The position numbers and the translations under genes were made by a program. This document shows, one piece after another, positions 60,877-64,000 of a stretch of 64,000 nt of DNA; position 1 is the first letter of the stretch; each line of letters opens with the position of its first letter. The notes below the pieces were generated by a model. That model saw only the letters and a program-made list of their open reading frames with translations. It was not told where the DNA came from and did not search any database. This stretch comes from Anaeromyxobacter oryzae (lineage in GTDB: Bacteria > Myxococcota > Myxococcia > Myxococcales > Anaeromyxobacteraceae): positions 372,001 through 436,000 of the forward strand of contig NZ_AP025591.1 in NCBI RefSeq assembly GCF_023169945.1, written 5' to 3'.

Positions 60877-62127
60877 CCCGCAGGCCGCGAGCTTGCGCGC
60901 GAGCACCGCCTCCTCCGCCGGGTTCCGCGCGAGCCCCAGCGCGGCGCGGAGGTGCTCCGCCGCGCGCGCCGGCCGCCCGGCGCGGAGCTCGAGCTCCGCG
61001 AACGCCGCGCGGAAGAACGGATACCGGGCGAGCCGCTCGCGGCCGTCGATCTCCGCGAGCGCCCGGAGCCCCGCCTCCGGCCCGTCGGCCATGCCCACCG
61101 CGATGGCGCGATTCAACGCAACCACCGGCGTCGGGCGGAGGCGCGCGAGCAGGTCGTAGAGCGCGCGGATCGACGCCCAGTCGGTCTCGGCGAAGCTCGC
61201 CGCCTGGGCGTGGCGCGCCGCGATCGCCGCCTCGAGGTGCCACGCGGTGAGCGCGTCCCCCTCGGCGGACCGGTCGAGCCTGCGCAGCCCCTCGCCGATC
61301 AGCTCCCGATCCCAGCGGCGGCGGTCCTGCTCCGCGAGCAGGAGCAGGTTCCCGTCGTCGTCCATCCGCGCGGAGAGCCGGGCGGCGAGGAGGCAGAACA
61401 GCGCGAGGAGCGCCTGCGTCTCGGGACCGGCCGCCGGCGGGAGCCGCGACAGGAGGACGCCGAGCCGCATCGCCTCGTGGCAGAGGTCCTCGCGGATGAC
61501 CTGCTGCGGATGCGCGCCGTGATAGCCCTCGCTGAACAGGAGGTAGATGGCGTCCTGGACGGACGGGAGCCGCGTCCGGACCAGCGCGGGATCGCCGACC
61601 TCAAGCAGCCCGCCGCGCGCCTCCAGCGCGCGACGGGAGCGGAAGAGCTGCTTCTCGATGGCCGCCTCGCTGGAGAGGAACGCCTGGGCGAGCTCGCGCA
61701 CCGAGAAGCCGCACAGGTACTTGAGGATCACGGCGACCTGCGCGGCCGGCGCGAGGGCCGGATCGCAGCACGAGAACATGAGCCGGAGCTCGTCGTCGGG
61801 GATCGCCTCCTCCGCCCCCGCGCCCCCGAGCTCCGCCTCGGACAGCCCCAGCGCGCGCTCCAGCTCGGGGGCGAGGCGACCGAAGGTCGCCTGCCTCCTG
61901 AGCAGATCGACCGCCCGGTTGTGGGCGGCGCGCGTCAACCAGGCCGCGGGGTTCGACGGCGCGCGCCCGAACTTCCAGGTCTCGAGCGCCCGCACGAGCG
62001 CGTCCTGGACCGCATCCTCGGCGAGCGTCAGGTGCCGGACGCCGAGGACGCGGACCAGGGACGAGACGATCCGCCCCGCCTCGTGGCGGAACAGGTGATC
62101 GGCGAGGCGGAGGTCGGCGGCGCTCAC
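60865..62127 (-). CDS. ECF-like RNA polymerase sigma factor with C-terminal TPR-like extension (DUF6596 type)
   Basis: The 420-residue protein has sigma-70 region 2 (about 5-70: LAEDAVQDALVRALETW, NPAAWLTRAAHNRAVDLLRR) and region 4 (about 105-165: VILKYLCGFSVRELAQAFLSSEAAIEKQLFRSRRAL). A long helical extension contains AIYLLFSEGYHG, EAMRLGVLLSRLPP and late repeats (ALNRAIAVGMADGPEAGLRALAEI), as in large sigma factors annotated SigJ/DUF6596. These control genes in trans and are typically encoded with a YCII protein, as here. The GTG start overlaps that gene's stop as GTGA. No anti-sigma factor is visible; the YCII partner may take that role, which is inference. Confidence 0.88.
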   Translation of the reverse strand: MSAADLRLADHLFRHEAGRIVSSLVRVLGVRHLTLAEDAVQDALVRALETWKFGRAPSNPAAWLTRAAHNRAVDLLRRQATFGRLAPELERALGLSEAELGGAGAEEAIPDDELRLMFSCCDPALAPAAQVAVILKYLCGFSVRELAQAFLSSEAAIEKQLFRSRRALEARGGLLEVGDPALVRTRLPSVQDAIYLLFSEGYHGAHPQQVIREDLCHEAMRLGVLLSRLPPAAGPETQALLALFCLLAARLSARMDDDGNLLLLAEQDRRRWDRELIGEGLRRLDRSAEGDALTAWHLEAAIAARHAQAASFAETDWASIRALYDLLARLRPTPVVALNRAIAVGMADGPEAGLRALAEIDGRERLARYPFFRAAFAELELRAGRPARAAEHLRAALGLARNPAEEAVLARKLAACGGDA

Positions 62128-62462
62128 ATCACGCGGACGGGCCGCACCTCGACGGCGCCGCCCTTCTCGTAGGTGGGGCACCCGCGCGCGATCTCGACCG
62201 CCGCCTCGAGGTTCGCCGCCTCGACGATCGCGTAGCCGCCGACCAGGTCCTTCGCCTCCGCGAACGGGCCGTCGGAGACGGTCTTCGCCGCGCCGCGGAC
62301 CACCTTGCCGGACCGCTCGAGCGGCGCGCCGGCGCCGGAGTAGACGCCCGACCTGCGGAGCCCCTCGAACCAGGTGAACCACTTCTGCACGTGCTGCTGC
62401 AGCTGCTCGGGGGAGTCGCCGCTCGAGTCGCCGCCGCGGAAGATGAGCATGAAGCTCGCCAT
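62124..62462 (-). CDS. YCII-related (YciI family) small protein
   Basis: The 112-residue protein opens MASFMLIFRGGD, contains FEGLRRSGVYSGAGAPL and KTVSDGPFAEAKDLVGGYAIVEAANLEAAVEIA, and ends EVRPVRVM, matching the YCII/DGPF-domain family (DGPF at about 72-75). Such proteins are dimeric ferredoxin-like folds regularly encoded next to extended ECF sigma factors. Here the stop codon overlaps the sigma GTG start, so they are co-translated. GAGGTACGAC precedes the ATG. The role is probably regulatory or sensory, not proven. Confidence 0.9.
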   Translation of the reverse strand: MASFMLIFRGGDSSGDSPEQLQQHVQKWFTWFEGLRRSGVYSGAGAPLERSGKVVRGAAKTVSDGPFAEAKDLVGGYAIVEAANLEAAVEIARGCPTYEKGGAVEVRPVRVM

Positions 62463-62584
62463 GTCGTACCTCGTGTGGTGCCGGTGGATTCCGGTCTCGC
62501 CTTCTCGACGATCGAGGACCTCCGGACCGGACACGGTCGCGGCGGTCCCGGCCCACGCCCCGCGCAGGGCCCCGCCCGCCGCGG

Positions 62585-62956
62585 TCAGCCGTCGACGGGC
62601 AAGCTCCGGCCGTCGAATGACCGGATGGGCACGGCCGCGAGATCGATGCCGTCGAGGCACCGGACGTTCACGGCGATCATCTCCCGCCCGTCGGGGCCCC
62701 GGCCACGCGAGAACGAGCGGATCCCGCACCGGTCGCAGAACAGGTGGTGGATGGCCTTCTTGCCGAACTGGTAGTCGGTCAGGTGATCCGCGCCGGCGAG
62801 CAGGTCGAACCGCTCGGTGGGGACGAACGTCAGCGCGGTGCCGGTCTTCTGGCAGATCGAGCAGTTGCAGGCGAGGGCGCCGTCGAGGTCCGCCGTCACC
62901 CGGTAACGGACGGCGCCGCAGTGGCAGCCGCCCGTGTACGTCTTCGCCTCGGCCAT
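62585..62956 (-). CDS. GFA-family (glutathione-dependent formaldehyde-activating enzyme-like) protein
   Basis: The 123-residue protein carries the zinc-site cysteine pattern of the GFA family: GGCHCGAVRY near the N terminus, CNCSICQKTG at about 31-40 and FCDRCGIRSFSRG in the middle. GFA members are small zinc proteins. The prototype binds glutathione-formaldehyde, but most homologues have unknown substrates. The ATG at 62956 has GGAGCGACCG upstream; a GTG four codons earlier is possible. It precedes the YCII-sigma pair by 122 bp on the same strand and might share its transcript. Confidence 0.88.
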   Translation of the reverse strand: MAEAKTYTGGCHCGAVRYRVTADLDGALACNCSICQKTGTALTFVPTERFDLLAGADHLTDYQFGKKAIHHLFCDRCGIRSFSRGRGPDGREMIAVNVRCLDGIDLAAVPIRSFDGRSLPVDG

Positions 62957-63037
62957 CGGTCGCTCCACGGTTCGGGGGAGGATGGGGTCCTAGCGTCGGC
63001 GGGCGCCTGGCGCAGCCCCGGCGAGCGGGCAAGCGAA

Positions 63038-63069
63038 GAGGGCGCCGCCCCTCTCGGAGCGGCGCCCTC
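63038..63069 (-). terminator. Terminator hairpin after mdh
   Basis: A perfect 11-bp stem (GAGGGCGCCGC / GCGGCGCCCTC) with a 10-base loop lies 38 bp past the mdh stop codon. On the minus strand it is followed by TTCGCTTG, a weak T-rich tail. Confidence 0.65.
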
Positions 63070-63107
63070 GGATGATGCCCTGCGCGCGGCGCGAGCCGCG
63101 CCGTCGG

Positions 63108-64000
<893 letters not shown>

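Overview
The window is chromosomal DNA from a bacterium of very high G+C (roughly three quarters by eye), with strong GGAGG-type ribosome-binding sites, frequent GTG starts and many 4-bp gene overlaps. The mix of sigma-54 response regulators, many sensor kinases, large exported Ig/TIG/kelch/beta-helix lipoproteins, futalosine-pathway menaquinone synthesis (MqnD), an Escherichia-type ArgG and a C4-dicarboxylate carrier points to Myxococcota, most likely Anaeromyxobacter or a close relative. This is inference from gene content. I see no rRNA, tRNA, CRISPR array, transposase, phage or integrase, so the region looks like ordinary core and accessory chromosome.

Layout. 1-6.4 kb: end of a double PEBP protein, a large acyl-ACP-reductase-like dehydrogenase, an aldo/keto reductase, glgC and a membrane methyltransferase. 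6.4-13.9 kb: a proline-rich dimethylformamidase-like exported protein, YebC, then a one-strand C4-dicarboxylate module (binding-domain histidine kinase, sigma-54 activator, Dcu-type carrier with a candidate -24/-12 promoter) and a small zinc-ribbon protein. 14-20 kb: alcohol dehydrogenase, an orphan LigD-type polymerase, a YihY membrane protein, a second aldo/keto reductase and a double cupin. 20-27 kb: receiver protein, TPR lipoprotein, a repeat-containing small exported protein, a hybrid kinase split by an apparent one-base frameshift, NDH-2 and a haloacetate-dehalogenase-like hydrolase with a complete active site. 27-41.5 kb: mostly exported beta-rich proteins and polyketide-cyclase-like (SRPBCC) proteins, interrupted by argG and mqnD. 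41.6-49 kb: a CbrA-like transporter/sensor-kinase operon (66-residue membrane protein, SSS-kinase, receiver, CBS-DUF294 protein) divergent from an OPT peptide transporter. 49-64 kb: LysR, CBS protein, glycyl-tRNA synthetase, kelch/TIG lipoprotein, hexapeptide acyltransferase, DUF5916 outer-membrane protein, amidase-TetR pair, ECF-like sigma factor with YCII partner, GFA protein and the 3' part of mdh.

How the genes work together. The clearest functional units are the dicarboxylate-sensing cascade at 9-13.7 kb, the CbrA-like sensor cluster facing an oligopeptide transporter at 41-49 kb, the amidase with its overlapping TetR regulator, and the sigma factor/YCII pair. Several proteins are internal tandem duplications (PEBP, cupin and SRPBCC doublets). 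Gene ends are often marked by GC-rich hairpins; one 15-bp inverted repeat at 60.8 kb is built from the identical 3' coding ends of two converging, unrelated genes.
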